From: a bacterium HR10 | GTDB lineage: Bacteria; Acidobacteriota; Blastocatellia; HR10 | NCBI GenBank assembly: GCA_002923315.1 | Contig: BEHM01000010.1 | Coordinates: 1-64,000, forward strand | Direction: 5' to 3' | Length of the DNA: 64,000 nucleotides | Part shown: positions 51,351-59,825 of the stretch, piece after piece | How the letters are laid out: every line of letters begins with the position of its first letter | Numbering within the stretch: the stretch's first letter is position 1 | The notes under the pieces: model-generated | What the model was told of the DNA's origin: nothing | Databases searched by the model: none | Seen by the model: the letters and a program-made list of their open reading frames with translations, nothing else | Position numbers and translations under genes: made by a program

Positions 51351-52138
51351 CGTCCCCTCCAGTGCGGAGAACGTTTCTCGAGGAAAGCCGCGATCCCCTC
51401 GCGCGCGTCTTCCGAGAGGAGGGCTTCCAGGCAATAGCGTTTCTCGATGGCCAGACCGGTTTCCAGATCCGTCGCCGCCGATTCGATCAAACACCGCTTG
51501 ATGGCGCGCACGGCCAGTGGGGCTTGTGCCGCCAGACGGCGCGCGAACTCAAGGGCCTCCGCTCGCGTGCGTTCCGGCTCACAGGCGCGCGTGATCAGCC
51601 CGATGGCCTCCGCGCGCTCGGCATCGAGAAGCTCTCCGGTCATGATCAACTCCGCGGCGCGCATGCGACCGATCAACCGGGGCAGGCGTTGCGTTCCCCC
51701 TCCTCCGGGGAGGATGCCCAGTTTGACCTCCGGCAACCCGATGCGCGGCGCTCCTTTGGACATGAAGCGGAAGTCGAGCGCCAGCGCGAATTCGCACCCC
51801 CCGCCGAGGGCGTGTCCGGTGATGGCCGCCACCGTCGGCTTGGAGAGGCGCTCCACGCGGGTGAAGGTGGCGTGGACCAGCTCGATCTTTCGCTCCAATG
51901 GCTCCCGCTCGAACCGATATTCGGCCATCTGCTTGATGTCCGCTCCGGCGATGAAGACCCGCTCCAAGGCGCTCGTGAAGACGATGGCGCGCGTCTGCTC
52001 ATCGGCCTCCAACTCCTCGCTCACGCGCATCAGCTCCTGGTAGAGCGCGGGATCCAGCGTGTTCATCGGCGGCTTCCGCAGGATGACCTCCGTCACGCCC
52101 TCGTCCCAATGGATCGTCAGGAACCGATAGTCGGACAC
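51347..52138 (-). CDS. Enoyl-CoA hydratase, 263 aa
   Basis: Crotonase family: EVILRKPPMNTLDPALYQEL, FIAGADIKQMAEY, AITGHALGGGCEFALALDFR and IGLPEVKLGILPGGGGTQRL, where the Glu of LPE is the usual catalytic acid. It should hydrate an enoyl-CoA. It begins with GTG at 52138 behind a GAGGAG site, 3 bp after the amidohydrolase-like gene. The activity sits naturally before the aldolase-like pair: hydration, then retro-aldol cleavage. Confidence 0.9.
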   Translation of the reverse strand: MSDYRFLTIHWDEGVTEVILRKPPMNTLDPALYQELMRVSEELEADEQTRAIVFTSALERVFIAGADIKQMAEYRFEREPLERKIELVHATFTRVERLSKPTVAAITGHALGGGCEFALALDFRFMSKGAPRIGLPEVKLGILPGGGGTQRLPRLIGRMRAAELIMTGELLDAERAEAIGLITRACEPERTRAEALEFARRLAAQAPLAVRAIKRCLIESAATDLETGLAIEKRYCLEALLSEDAREGIAAFLEKRSPHWRGR

Positions 52139-52141
52139 GGC

Positions 52142-52996
52142 TCACTCCTCGAACTTGAAGACCTTCACGGCCGTCTCCCGCAGGAGCGCCCGCTTGGCCT
52201 CTGGCTTCAACCCGAGCTGTTCGATCTGCGTCAGGCTCTCCTCATGGAGGATGAGCGGATAATCCGTCCCCCACATCACCTTCCCGATGCCGCGCGAGTT
52301 GAGGAAGTGAACGAGCGATTTGTCCCAATATTTCGGGGCGTGTCCGCTGACGGCGATATAGACGTTGGGATGCTTCCACGCCAGGGCGATCAGCTCCTCG
52401 ACCCAGGGCCATCCCGTATGCGCCGCGATCAATCGCAGCTCGGGGAAATAGAGGGCGACGTCGTCGAGCAGGATCGGGCGACCGCAGGCGCTCGGCATGA
52501 ACTCGGCCGAATGGCCCGTCTGGATGACGATCGGGATGTCCAGCTCCGCGCATTTGGCGTAGAAGGGGTACCACTCGGCCGCATTGAGCGGGAGTCCGAA
52601 CCCGTACGGATGGATATGGGCGCCGCGGAAGCCGTACTCGCGAACGGCCCGCTCGAGCTTGCGCACGCCCTCCATGCGCTCGAAGGGATTGATGCCGGCC
52701 AATCCCACGATGCGATCCGGATACGCCCGCACCAGTTCGGCGATCTCCTCGTAGGCGAAGTCGGCGCCCATCTTGTTCTTTCGATAGAACGCCTGCTTGA
52801 GCGCGGGGACGCAGACCTTCTCGATGCCGAGCCGGTCCATCATCGCGATGAACTCGCGCGGCTCATACCCCTTCATATTCCCGGCGCGTCCCCATTGAAT
52901 CCCCATCATGAAGTAGACCTCCTCGTTGTCGAGGAAGAGGTGCTTGATCCCCGAGGGCGTGAACGGGTTGCACCAGACGTCAATGGCTCCCTTCAT
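52142..52996 (-). CDS. Amidohydrolase-2-family protein with altered metal site, 284 aa
   Basis: TIM-barrel protein of the ACMSD / 2-pyrone-dicarboxylate hydrolase group: GLAGINPFERMEGVRKLERA, FRGAHIHPYGFGLPLNAAEW, LRLIAAHTGWPWVEELIALA and KVMWGTDYPLILHEES. The N-terminal His-x-His metal pair is replaced (AIDVWCNPF), but the later His residues and the Asp of GTDYP remain. It may be a decarboxylase, a hydrolase with different metal binding, or a non-metal enzyme. Its start lies inside the end of the VOC gene (17-bp overlap). Confidence 0.8.
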   Translation of the reverse strand: MKGAIDVWCNPFTPSGIKHLFLDNEEVYFMMGIQWGRAGNMKGYEPREFIAMMDRLGIEKVCVPALKQAFYRKNKMGADFAYEEIAELVRAYPDRIVGLAGINPFERMEGVRKLERAVREYGFRGAHIHPYGFGLPLNAAEWYPFYAKCAELDIPIVIQTGHSAEFMPSACGRPILLDDVALYFPELRLIAAHTGWPWVEELIALAWKHPNVYIAVSGHAPKYWDKSLVHFLNSRGIGKVMWGTDYPLILHEESLTQIEQLGLKPEAKRALLRETAVKVFKFEE

Positions 52997-53423
52997 ACGG
53001 CTCTCTCCGGTCCGCGGACTCGCTCGGCTCCTCGGCCAGCTCGATGAGGATCTCGCCGTTTGTCCCCATATCGAGGAACGCGATCTTCCGCCCATGCAAT
53101 CCGGTGCGCGGCTGGGGATCGAGGACGCGCGCCCCGTGCTCGCGCAGGCGCGCCAATTCGGCTTCCAGGCCGTGAGCGTGAAACGAGATGTGATGGATCC
53201 CCTCCCCGCGCTCTCGAAGCAAGCGCCCGACCTTGGTGTCCGGGTCCTGCGCGCTGAGCAACTCCAGGTGGACGCCCCCGATCTCGAGCACGGCCACCTC
53301 GGTCTGGGATTCGGGCAAGAAGCTGCGCTCCCGAAGCGTCGCTCCCAACAGGCGCTGGAAGCGTTCGATGCTCGCCTCCAGGTCCGCGACCAGAAGCGCG
53401 ATGTGATTCACCCGGCCGATCAT
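52980..53423 (-). CDS. VOC-family protein, methylmalonyl-CoA-epimerase-like, 147 aa
   Basis: MIGRVNHIALLVADLEASIE carries the first metal His, GEGIHHISFHAHGLEAELAR the second, and VHLELLS and GEILIELAE supply Glu ligands. The fold and spacing fit methylmalonyl-CoA epimerases. The ATG at 53423 has an AAGGAGGAGG site and is directly behind the large palindrome and promoter at 53439-53495. That makes it the likely first gene of the long catabolic transcript. Confidence 0.87.
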   Translation of the reverse strand: MIGRVNHIALLVADLEASIERFQRLLGATLRERSFLPESQTEVAVLEIGGVHLELLSAQDPDTKVGRLLRERGEGIHHISFHAHGLEAELARLREHGARVLDPQPRTGLHGRKIAFLDMGTNGEILIELAEEPSESADRREPYEGSH

Positions 53424-53438
53424 GCCGTCGCCTCCTCC

Positions 53439-53462
53439 TTGACCAAACGTCCGTTTGGTCAA
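53439..53462. promoter_or_regulatory. Perfect 24-bp operator-like palindrome
   Basis: TTGACCAAACG, TC, CGTTTGGTCAA: 11-bp arms without mismatch. It sits between the predicted -10 box and the ribosome site of the VOC gene, overlapping the expected transcription start. Size and symmetry suit a TetR-type repressor. No second copy was seen in the window. Confidence 0.65.
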
Positions 53463-53465
53463 CGG

Positions 53466-53495
53466 ACTTTATCGCACCTCCCGCTCCTCTGTCAA
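53466..53495 (-). promoter_or_regulatory. Sigma-70-type promoter of the catabolic operon
   Basis: Minus strand: TTGACA (plus 53490-53495), 18-bp spacer, TAAAGT (plus 53466-53471), followed after 3 bp by the palindrome. The -35 box overlaps the 3' end of the selenoprotein-like gene upstream. Confidence 0.55.
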
Positions 53496-54050
53496 ATCGG
53501 CGCCGCCGGGTGAGGCGGGCGGCTCCGTCGCGCAGGCGTAGAGGATGCGGAACGCGGTGTTGAACTTCTGAAATCCGGTGACGAGCGCGAAGTACATGCC
53601 GAGCTCCACGAGCTCCTCGTCAGCCAGCTCGCGCTTCAACTCCTCCAGCACCGCCCCTTCCAGGACGATCTGCGAGCGATGCGCCATGATCTCGGCCAGT
53701 TTCAGGACAGCCTTCTCGCGAGGTGTGAAGGGCCCGCGCTCGGGGTCATCGAGCCCACGGATCTTCTCCTCGGGGATCTGGTTTCGCCTGGCCCAGGCGA
53801 GATTCGCCGCCGTTCAGTACGCGCACCCGTTCAATCGCGCGAGTCGCAGTCGGGCCAGCTCTTTGATCTCCGATTCGACGCGGCCCTCAAGCAGTGACAC
53901 GTACAAGGCGTGAAATGCCCGAAAGGCCTCAGGCCGATGGGCGATGACGCGGGCGAAGGTCGTATCGCCGATCCATGCGTCATACTCGGCGATGAGGCGC
54001 TGAAGGTCAGCTGGAAGATCGTTCACGTCTTTTAACGGAACAGCGGGCAT
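53469..54050 (-). CDS. AhpD/carboxymuconolactone-decarboxylase-family protein, probable selenoprotein (in-frame TGA at residue 79), 193 aa
   Basis: Two open stretches in the same frame, 54050-53817 and 53813-53469, are separated by a single TGA (53816-53814). The first ends ELARLRLARLNGCAY and the second begins TAANLAWARRNQIPEEKI. AhpD-like proteins have NGCxYC here, so the TGA stands at the second Cys of CxxC. The rest of the fold (FTPREKAVLKLAEIMAHRSQ; LVELGMYFALVTGFQKFNTA) is intact over 114 codons. The residue four beyond is Asn rather than the usual His. A 7-bp hairpin follows the TGA at SECIS distance. Selenocysteine fits best; a nonsense mutation is the alternative. The ATG has a GAGGAGGGG site. 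Confidence 0.75.
53784..53813 (-). promoter_or_regulatory. Candidate bacterial SECIS element
   Basis: Minus-strand RNA after the TGA folds as UCGCCUG, loop GGC, CAGGCGA (plus 53784-53800). The loop starts 21 nt after the TGA and begins with G, within the rules for bacterial SECIS (loop 16-37 nt away, G among its first two bases, stem of several pairs). Confidence 0.55.
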
Positions 54051-54122
54051 CTTCCCCTCCTCGAACTGTGCTCGAACGTCCGTCAGGCGCGAACGGGCTC
54101 GGCCCTTCGCTTTCGAACGTCC

Positions 54123-57119
54123 TCAAAAGGTGAACTTCAAGGCGAGTTGGGTCTTGAAGGCGTCGCCGACAGCGCGCGGCGTGTTGAAGGTGGCGATTGG
54201 CGGCTGCGCCAGCGTCGGCCGCCCCCAGACGGTGAAGAGATCGGTGATATTGACGCGGTTGAAGAGGTTGTAGAACTCGACCACGGCCTCCAGCCCGTAG
54301 CGCTCTCGGAACTGGAACCGGCGCAGGATGCGCAGATCGAAGGTGACGTAGTCGTCACCCCGCCAGGTATTGCGACCGAGCGTATCGGGGCGATCCGTCA
54401 CGGCGTTCAGGTCGCGATTGGCATCGGAGCCGACCGTCACGTTGAAATACCGCGGGCTCTGCGCGATGGCCAGGAGCCGCACGCCGAATCCTCGAAGTCC
54501 GGGCCAGGAGGCGGGAGCATCGGCCATCAGGCTCAGGGTGAACCGATGCTTGGTGTGCTCGGCCGAGAGCGCGCGATCGAGCCGCGTGTTATACGGGTCC
54601 TCCGGCGCGATGAAGGTGCTGTTTCCCGCTCCGTTGTCGATCGCCCGCGAGAAGACGTAGTTGGCCAGGAGTCCGAAATGCCGAGCGAACATCCGGCGCA
54701 CGGTGAGCGTCCCCGCATGGTAGATCGAGTAGCCCACCGGTTGCCCGATGTAGGTCACGCCAAAGCGCGGATCATAGAGTCGGGCTTGATAATCGTTCTT
54801 GCCACTGGGGAGCTTGGCGACGGCCAGCCTCAGGTTGTGATTGATGAGCAGCGGCAGCTTGAACGAACGCAGTCCCGAATAGCCGATGGTCACGGCCCAA
54901 GAAGGAGTCAACTGTCGCTCGACCTCCAGGCTCCACTGCTGGGCATATGGATTGGGCAGATCTGGTGCCGAGACGACGACAAAGAGCGCGGCCGGTCCCG
55001 AGGGGATGATCCCCCGCAGCACATAATCCTTGAATGCCGCCGTCGCCGGACCCGCTCCGCTGATGATCAGCGGGGCAACGGTATCGGGCAGCGGCTTGTA
55101 CTTTCGCGCGAAGGGATTGGCCGCCAGATACGCATCGTTGAAACTCGGAAAGTTCGTCCCATGGACGAAGCCGTCAATGAAGAGGTACGGGTGATACCGA
55201 TCCGAGATGAAGATCCCGTAGCCGCCGCGGATGACCGTCGGGCGCTGCGTGCCGAGGGCATAGGCGAAGCCCACGCGCGGCTGGGCGTTGTTGACATCAT
55301 CCTCGGCGAGCGCGATGATCCCGCGAATCCGCTCGACATCGTAGCGCAGGCCGTAGGTGAATGTGAGATTCCGCCGCGCCTGCCACTGATCCTGGAGGAA
55401 GAATCCGAACTGATTGGCCTTCATGTGAAGGCGCAGTTTGTACTGCTCCGGATGGATGCGAACCTGAGCCACGATGGGTTCCGGAGCTAAGAACGCGGAT
55501 AATCCGGGGATGATCGCGAGGCTCCCCGGCGTGACGTGATTGGAGACGTCGGTGCGCAGATATTCGACGCCGAATTTGAACTGATGATGCCCCCGCAGAT
55601 GGGTGAGCGTATCCGAGAGATGGAATCGCCGCTCGTTGAGCCCCTGCTCATCAGCGGCTTCGACGCCCGTCGAGAAGGCGCCGATGACGGCTAGTTCGAT
55701 CAGTGGTACTCCGGGTCTCGGATCGAGCCGATAGCGATGCTTCTCGAAGCCGAAGACGGCGGCGTTGACCCAGCGAGGGGAGGGCGTGGAGTTGAGCGAG
55801 AGCACCACGCCCTGATCGCGCAACCGATGGTGTCGTGCGGCGAGCGTCGTGATCGGCTCCCCGGTCACGCCCGAGGCTCCGATCCGATCGTTCGCGTTCT
55901 CGGTGTTGTAGAAGTTATAGCGCCCCATCAGGTTGTGGGCCGGACTGAGCAGGGCATCGAACCGGAGGAGGAACTGGTCCGCATCGGCCGTCTGCAGGAC
56001 ATAGGGCGTCTCCGGCGGGAAGCCCAAACGCGCCAGAGCGGCATTGATGGCGTCGAGATTGTGCAGGTAGACGGCGGGGAAGCGCGGGGCCTTGGCCTGC
56101 CGCTGCCCCTCGTAGTTGCCGAAGACGAAGACGCGATCCCGCCTCAGAGGTCCCCCCACCGCCGCCCCGAATTGGTTCCGGCGGAAGGCGCTGAAGCCCG
56201 GCGTCGTCAGAATATCCGTCTTATCGAGCTTATCGTTGCGCAGGAACTCGTAGAGCGTCCCATGCCATTCGTTCGTCCCCGAGCGCGTGATCACGGTGAT
56301 GATCCCCCCCATCGCATGTCCCTGTTCGACCGTGTAGAGGCTGTTGAGCACGCGGAACTCTTTGACCGTCTCCAGCGAGTAGAACGACTTCACCACATTG
56401 GCCGTCCACACGTAGGAGGACGCTCCGTCCACCGTCTGGTAATTGAACTGATATCGCAGTCCGCTGAAGCTGAACTGATTCTCCTTATACCGATCGCCCA
56501 TATAGGCGCCGCGTCCGCTGGCGGCGCTGGCCGGGACGACCTTGGGCGTGATGAGCGTCAGTTGCACGAAGTTCCGCGTGTTGATGGGCAGCTCATGGAC
56601 CTGCCGTTCCTCCAGCACCTGCCCGAGGCTCGTGCGCGTGGGCTCGACCAGAGGCGTCGGCGCCGTCACCTCGATCGTCTCTTGAACGGCCCCCACTTTC
56701 AAGGTGACGTCCACCGTCGCCGCCTGTCCCACCGTCAGCCGGACCTCCGGGATGACGCTCGTGGCGAAGCCGACGGCCTCCACCTTCAGCTCGTATCGCC
56801 CTGGTGGCAGCGAGACGAACTGATAGATGCCGCGCTCGTTGGTCTCGACCCGTTGCAGGATGCCCGTATCCAAATTCCGAACGCTCACCTGTGCTCCGGC
56901 GACGACATTCCCCGCCGGATCGGTCACGCTCCCACTCAGACTCGCCATGGCCGGCGTCTGCGCCGCCGCCCGGGGCCCCCAGGGGTGCCCCGCCGTCCCG
57001 GTGGCGCACAGGAGCGCGAGTCCCACGAGCCCACCGAGGACCGCACGGAGGTCCCCACGTGGGGTGCCCGAGCGCCCGCTTCTCGCACTACGGCGAATGG
57101 AACGGATCGGCGAACACAT
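54123..57119 (-). CDS. TonB-dependent receptor, Oar-like, about 998 aa
   Basis: Outer-membrane receptor. The start at 57119 follows GGAGGGAGGAG. The N-terminus is unusually long and basic, because a palindromic element adds Gly-Thr-Pro-Arg-Gly-Asp-Leu before the hydrophobic core (GGLVGLALLCATG). Then come the regulatory domain (LSGSVTDPAGNVVAGAQVSV; LPPGRYELKVEAVGF), the plug (LPINTRNFVQLTLITPKVVP) and a barrel ending FKTQLALKFTF. It is encoded 35 bp after the DUF2889 gene and 72 bp before the selenoprotein gene, so it probably imports the island's substrate. Confidence 0.92.
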   Translation of the reverse strand: MCSPIRSIRRSARSGRSGTPRGDLRAVLGGLVGLALLCATGTAGHPWGPRAAAQTPAMASLSGSVTDPAGNVVAGAQVSVRNLDTGILQRVETNERGIYQFVSLPPGRYELKVEAVGFATSVIPEVRLTVGQAATVDVTLKVGAVQETIEVTAPTPLVEPTRTSLGQVLEERQVHELPINTRNFVQLTLITPKVVPASAASGRGAYMGDRYKENQFSFSGLRYQFNYQTVDGASSYVWTANVVKSFYSLETVKEFRVLNSLYTVEQGHAMGGIITVITRSGTNEWHGTLYEFLRNDKLDKTDILTTPGFSAFRRNQFGAAVGGPLRRDRVFVFGNYEGQRQAKAPRFPAVYLHNLDAINAALARLGFPPETPYVLQTADADQFLLRFDALLSPAHNLMGRYNFYNTENANDRIGASGVTGEPITTLAARHHRLRDQGVVLSLNSTPSPRWVNAAVFGFEKHRYRLDPRPGVPLIELAVIGAFSTGVEAADEQGLNERRFHLSDTLTHLRGHHQFKFGVEYLRTDVSNHVTPGSLAIIPGLSAFLAPEPIVAQVRIHPEQYKLRLHMKANQFGFFLQDQWQARRNLTFTYGLRYDVERIRGIIALAEDDVNNAQPRVGFAYALGTQRPTVIRGGYGIFISDRYHPYLFIDGFVHGTNFPSFNDAYLAANPFARKYKPLPDTVAPLIISGAGPATAAFKDYVLRGIIPSGPAALFVVVSAPDLPNPYAQQWSLEVERQLTPSWAVTIGYSGLRSFKLPLLINHNLRLAVAKLPSGKNDYQARLYDPRFGVTYIGQPVGYSIYHAGTLTVRRMFARHFGLLANYVFSRAIDNGAGNSTFIAPEDPYNTRLDRALSAEHTKHRFTLSLMADAPASWPGLRGFGVRLLAIAQSPRYFNVTVGSDANRDLNAVTDRPDTLGRNTWRGDDYVTFDLRILRRFQFRERYGLEAVVEFYNLFNRVNITDLFTVWGRPTLAQPPIATFNTPRAVGDAFKTQLALKFTF
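57048..57074. repeat. Dispersed palindromic element in the receptor's signal-peptide region
   Basis: GGTCCCCACGTGGGGTGCCC at 57051-57070 is the best copy of the short-form core. Coding strand reads Ser-Gly-Thr-Pro-Arg-Gly-Asp-Leu. Confidence 0.75.
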
Positions 57120-57154
57120 CTCTCCTCCCTCCTTTCTCCCTTTCGGGGAATAGG

Positions 57155-57664
57155 TCACACGTGCGGAGGTTGAGGTCCCTCGGCGCTCGAGCGTTCGGGG
57201 ACCGTCTCCTCCACGCGGAAGACATGGCAGGTATTCTTCAGTAAGGGCAGCCAGCGCTGGCGATGCTCGTGCTCGGAGAGTCCGCTCAATCCCTCTTCGC
57301 TCATCCCCGTGCGCCGATCAATGAGATAGGTGGCCGTGAAGCGAACGGCGGATTGGGCGACCTCCACAAGGTGGACGCATCCGCTCGCGCCGCCGAGGAG
57401 CTCGGCGATCCGCCGATTGATCCCCCGTCCGATGACCTCCCCCTCCAGGCGGGCGACGTTTTGCAGTGCGGGCGGGCACAGCGTGGGATAGGGGCGCTTG
57501 ATCATCTCCGCGCGCGCGGAGAGGATGCGTCCGGTCTCGACCTCCACGATCAGCTCCAGGTGAAAGCTGTGTTCGACATCCAGCAGCGATCCCTGCACGC
57601 GCAGGGATGGCCCGCGGTCGTCGAAGATCTTCACATTGACGTTGCGTTCGAGGATCTTCGTCAT
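57155..57664 (-). CDS. DUF2889-family protein, 169 aa
   Basis: DUF2889 pattern: VEHSFHLELIVEVETGRILS, ARAEMIKRPYPTLCPPALQN, LEGEVIGRGINRRIAELLGG, GCVHLVEVAQSAVRFTATYL. The family has no established function but is common in clusters that break down steroids and other CoA-linked compounds. The ATG at 57664 overlaps the monooxygenase stop (ATGA). Confidence 0.85.
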   Translation of the reverse strand: MTKILERNVNVKIFDDRGPSLRVQGSLLDVEHSFHLELIVEVETGRILSARAEMIKRPYPTLCPPALQNVARLEGEVIGRGINRRIAELLGGASGCVHLVEVAQSAVRFTATYLIDRRTGMSEEGLSGLSEHEHRQRWLPLLKNTCHVFRVEETVPERSSAEGPQPPHV

Positions 57665-58698
57665 GAGGCCTTCCCATGGAAATACGGCACGACCTCGCGT
57701 CCGAAGAGGGCGAGGCAGCGCAGGACCTGATCCCATCGCGGCCCCTTGGGCAGGCGGAAGCGCATGACGATCTCATCCACATCGTACTCGCGGGCGTACA
57801 TCTCGATCTGTCGGATGCAGTCCTCCGGAGTCCCGAGGACGAAGTGGCGGCTGGCGCGTTCGAGAGTGAAATCGGATTCGGACTGGAACTCCGGGTGGTG
57901 TGTGAGGATGCCCCATCGGAAGTAAAAGAGCCACTCCTCGATAGCGAGGCGGCCGAACACCTCCTCGGCCTCCTGGCGCGTGGGCGCCACCCATCCGTCA
58001 CGCATGAGGACGACCTTCGACGGACGTCCAGCCGCGCGCGCCGCCTCGCGATAGAGGCGGACCTGCTCGAGCCAGACCTGGCGATCGAGGGGGAACGGAT
58101 CGCTGCACCAGGCATCGCCGATGCGCCCGGCTCGGGCGATCGTCTTGGGGAACATGCCGCCGACCCACCACTCGGGCATCGGCTGCTGATAGGGTTTCGG
58201 CGTCAGCCTGACCTCATCGAAGTGATAGTACCGCCCGTGATAGGAGAACCGCTCCTCCGTCCACGCGAGCTTGATGATCTCGACCTGCTCCTCGAACCGC
58301 GCGCCGCGTTCGTGATGAGGGATGCCGAACATTCGGCTGTATCCGGAATGGTACCCGGCGGCGACGCCGAAGATGACGCGTCCGCGCGAGACCTGATCAA
58401 TCATGGCCACCTGTTCGGCCACGTGGATGGGATGGTGCAGGGGGAGCACGAGGATGTAACTGCCCAGGCGAATGCGGCTCGTTCGCGCGGCGATGACCGA
58501 CAGCAGCACCAGCGATGAGGGGAAGAAGCATTCGGTGCGACCGTGACGCTCGGGCACGACGATCGCCTCGAACCCGCCCTCTTCGGCCAGTTCGATCTCG
58601 CGGTAGAGCTGATCGATGAACGCGCTCACCTCCTCGCGCGTCGGGATCGGACGGTCATATGGGCCAGCGTGCGTGTCCAAGAGATAATGGAGTCTCAC
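57661..58698 (-). CDS. Luciferase-like monooxygenase (LLM class, flavin- or F420-dependent), 345 aa
   Basis: TIM barrel of the bacterial-luciferase family: LAEEGGFEAIVVPERHGRTE, LGSYILVLPLHHPIHVAEQV, SRGRVIFGVAAGYHSGYSRM, EQVEIIKLAWTEERFSYHGR, PEWWVGGMFPKTIARAGRIG. FMNH2 or F420 use cannot be told apart here. It starts with GTG behind GGAGGGGG. A paralogue lies 30 bp upstream (58729-59772). Typical reactions are Baeyer-Villiger oxidation or oxidation of carbonyls and alcohols. Confidence 0.88.
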   Translation of the reverse strand: MRLHYLLDTHAGPYDRPIPTREEVSAFIDQLYREIELAEEGGFEAIVVPERHGRTECFFPSSLVLLSVIAARTSRIRLGSYILVLPLHHPIHVAEQVAMIDQVSRGRVIFGVAAGYHSGYSRMFGIPHHERGARFEEQVEIIKLAWTEERFSYHGRYYHFDEVRLTPKPYQQPMPEWWVGGMFPKTIARAGRIGDAWCSDPFPLDRQVWLEQVRLYREAARAAGRPSKVVLMRDGWVAPTRQEAEEVFGRLAIEEWLFYFRWGILTHHPEFQSESDFTLERASRHFVLGTPEDCIRQIEMYAREYDVDEIVMRFRLPKGPRWDQVLRCLALFGREVVPYFHGKAS

Positions 58699-58728
58699 GA
58701 TCCCCCTCCTCGACTGACCGCGAGCGCC

Positions 58729-59772
58729 TCAGTGACGGAAGTGCGGGATGATCTCCTTGCCGAACACTTCGAGACAGCGCATCGTCGCCCGGTGATCGGG
58801 GCCGGTCGGATGGCGGAAGTAGAAGACGATGTATTCGCATCCGACCTCGCGGCGATAGCGCTCGATCTCGGCGATGACGTCGTCCGGCGTTCCGGCGATC
58901 ACGCGGTCCGGGGCCACGCGCTCATAGGTCCAGTCCTCGTCGCGGGCCGTGCGCACCCAGGGCTCCCACTGGGCGTTGAAACGACCGGACTCGAAGAAGC
59001 CCAGGCGTTTGTAGAAGAGGTGGTAGTCGCGAACGGTGGGCCACCACAGTTCGCGGACTTCCCGGGGGTCGTATGAGACCCATCCATCGCGGATGAGGAC
59101 GACCTCGATGTGATCCGCGTGGCCGTGTTCGATCGCCGACTGGCGGTAGATGTCGGCCCACGCCTTCATGACGTGGATGACGTGCAAGGGGTCAGAGATC
59201 CATCCCGTGCCGAGGCGTCCGGCGCGACGCAGGGCCGGTTCGCTCATGGCGCCGATCCAGATCGGCGGATGCGGTCGCTGCACGACGCGCGGCGTGATCC
59301 GAACATCTCGCAGCGTGAAGAACTCGCCCTCGAAGGAGAAGGTCTCTCCGCTCCAGGCGCGTCGGAGGATTTCGATCTGCTCGACGAAGCGTCGTGTGAT
59401 CCCCTCTCGCGTGATCCCGAAGAGCTGGAATTCCGCGTCGACGAGATTCAATCCAACGCCGAGGATGACGCGACCCTTCGAGATATTGTCGAGGACGGCG
59501 ACCTCCTCCGCGACGTGGATAGGATGCCATTCGGGGAGCTGCAGAATGGACGTCCCCACGCGCAAGCGCGTTGTGCGCGCCGCGATGGCGGCCAGGAGAA
59601 CGAGCGGGGCGCTCAAGTATCCGTCGGGCATCATGTGATGTTCGGGGACGAAGACGGCGTCGAACCCGACGGCCTCGGCCAGCTCGGCCTCCTCGAGGAT
59701 CTCCTCATAGAGCGCCGCGATGCGCGCCCCATCGGGCGGATCCTGCGTGTTGACGAGCATGCCGAATTTCAT
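58729..59772 (-). CDS. Luciferase-like monooxygenase (LLM class), 347 aa
   Basis: Same family: MKFGMLVNTQDPPDGARIAA, EAVGFDAVFVPEHHMMPDGY, GTSILQLPEWHPIHVAEEVA, SKGRVILGVGLNLVDAEFQL, PPIWIGAMSEPALRRAGRLG. The ATG at 59772 has a GGAGGG site; an earlier ATG at 59790 does not. The two paralogues may work on successive steps or as a heteromer. A receptor gene ends 53 bp upstream. Confidence 0.88.
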   Translation of the reverse strand: MKFGMLVNTQDPPDGARIAALYEEILEEAELAEAVGFDAVFVPEHHMMPDGYLSAPLVLLAAIAARTTRLRVGTSILQLPEWHPIHVAEEVAVLDNISKGRVILGVGLNLVDAEFQLFGITREGITRRFVEQIEILRRAWSGETFSFEGEFFTLRDVRITPRVVQRPHPPIWIGAMSEPALRRAGRLGTGWISDPLHVIHVMKAWADIYRQSAIEHGHADHIEVVLIRDGWVSYDPREVRELWWPTVRDYHLFYKRLGFFESGRFNAQWEPWVRTARDEDWTYERVAPDRVIAGTPDDVIAEIERYRREVGCEYIVFYFRHPTGPDHRATMRCLEVFGKEIIPHFRH

Positions 59773-59825
59773 CTCCCGCCCTCCAAACACGAGTCCGAAG
59801 GCTCAGCATCGTCGCGCCTCTCCCC

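Noticed and set aside
53469-53687. Separate 72-aa gene starting at an internal ATG (MAHRSQIVLEG)
   Set aside because: It is in frame with, and continuous in homology to, the upstream part across a single TGA; it has no ribosome site of its own.
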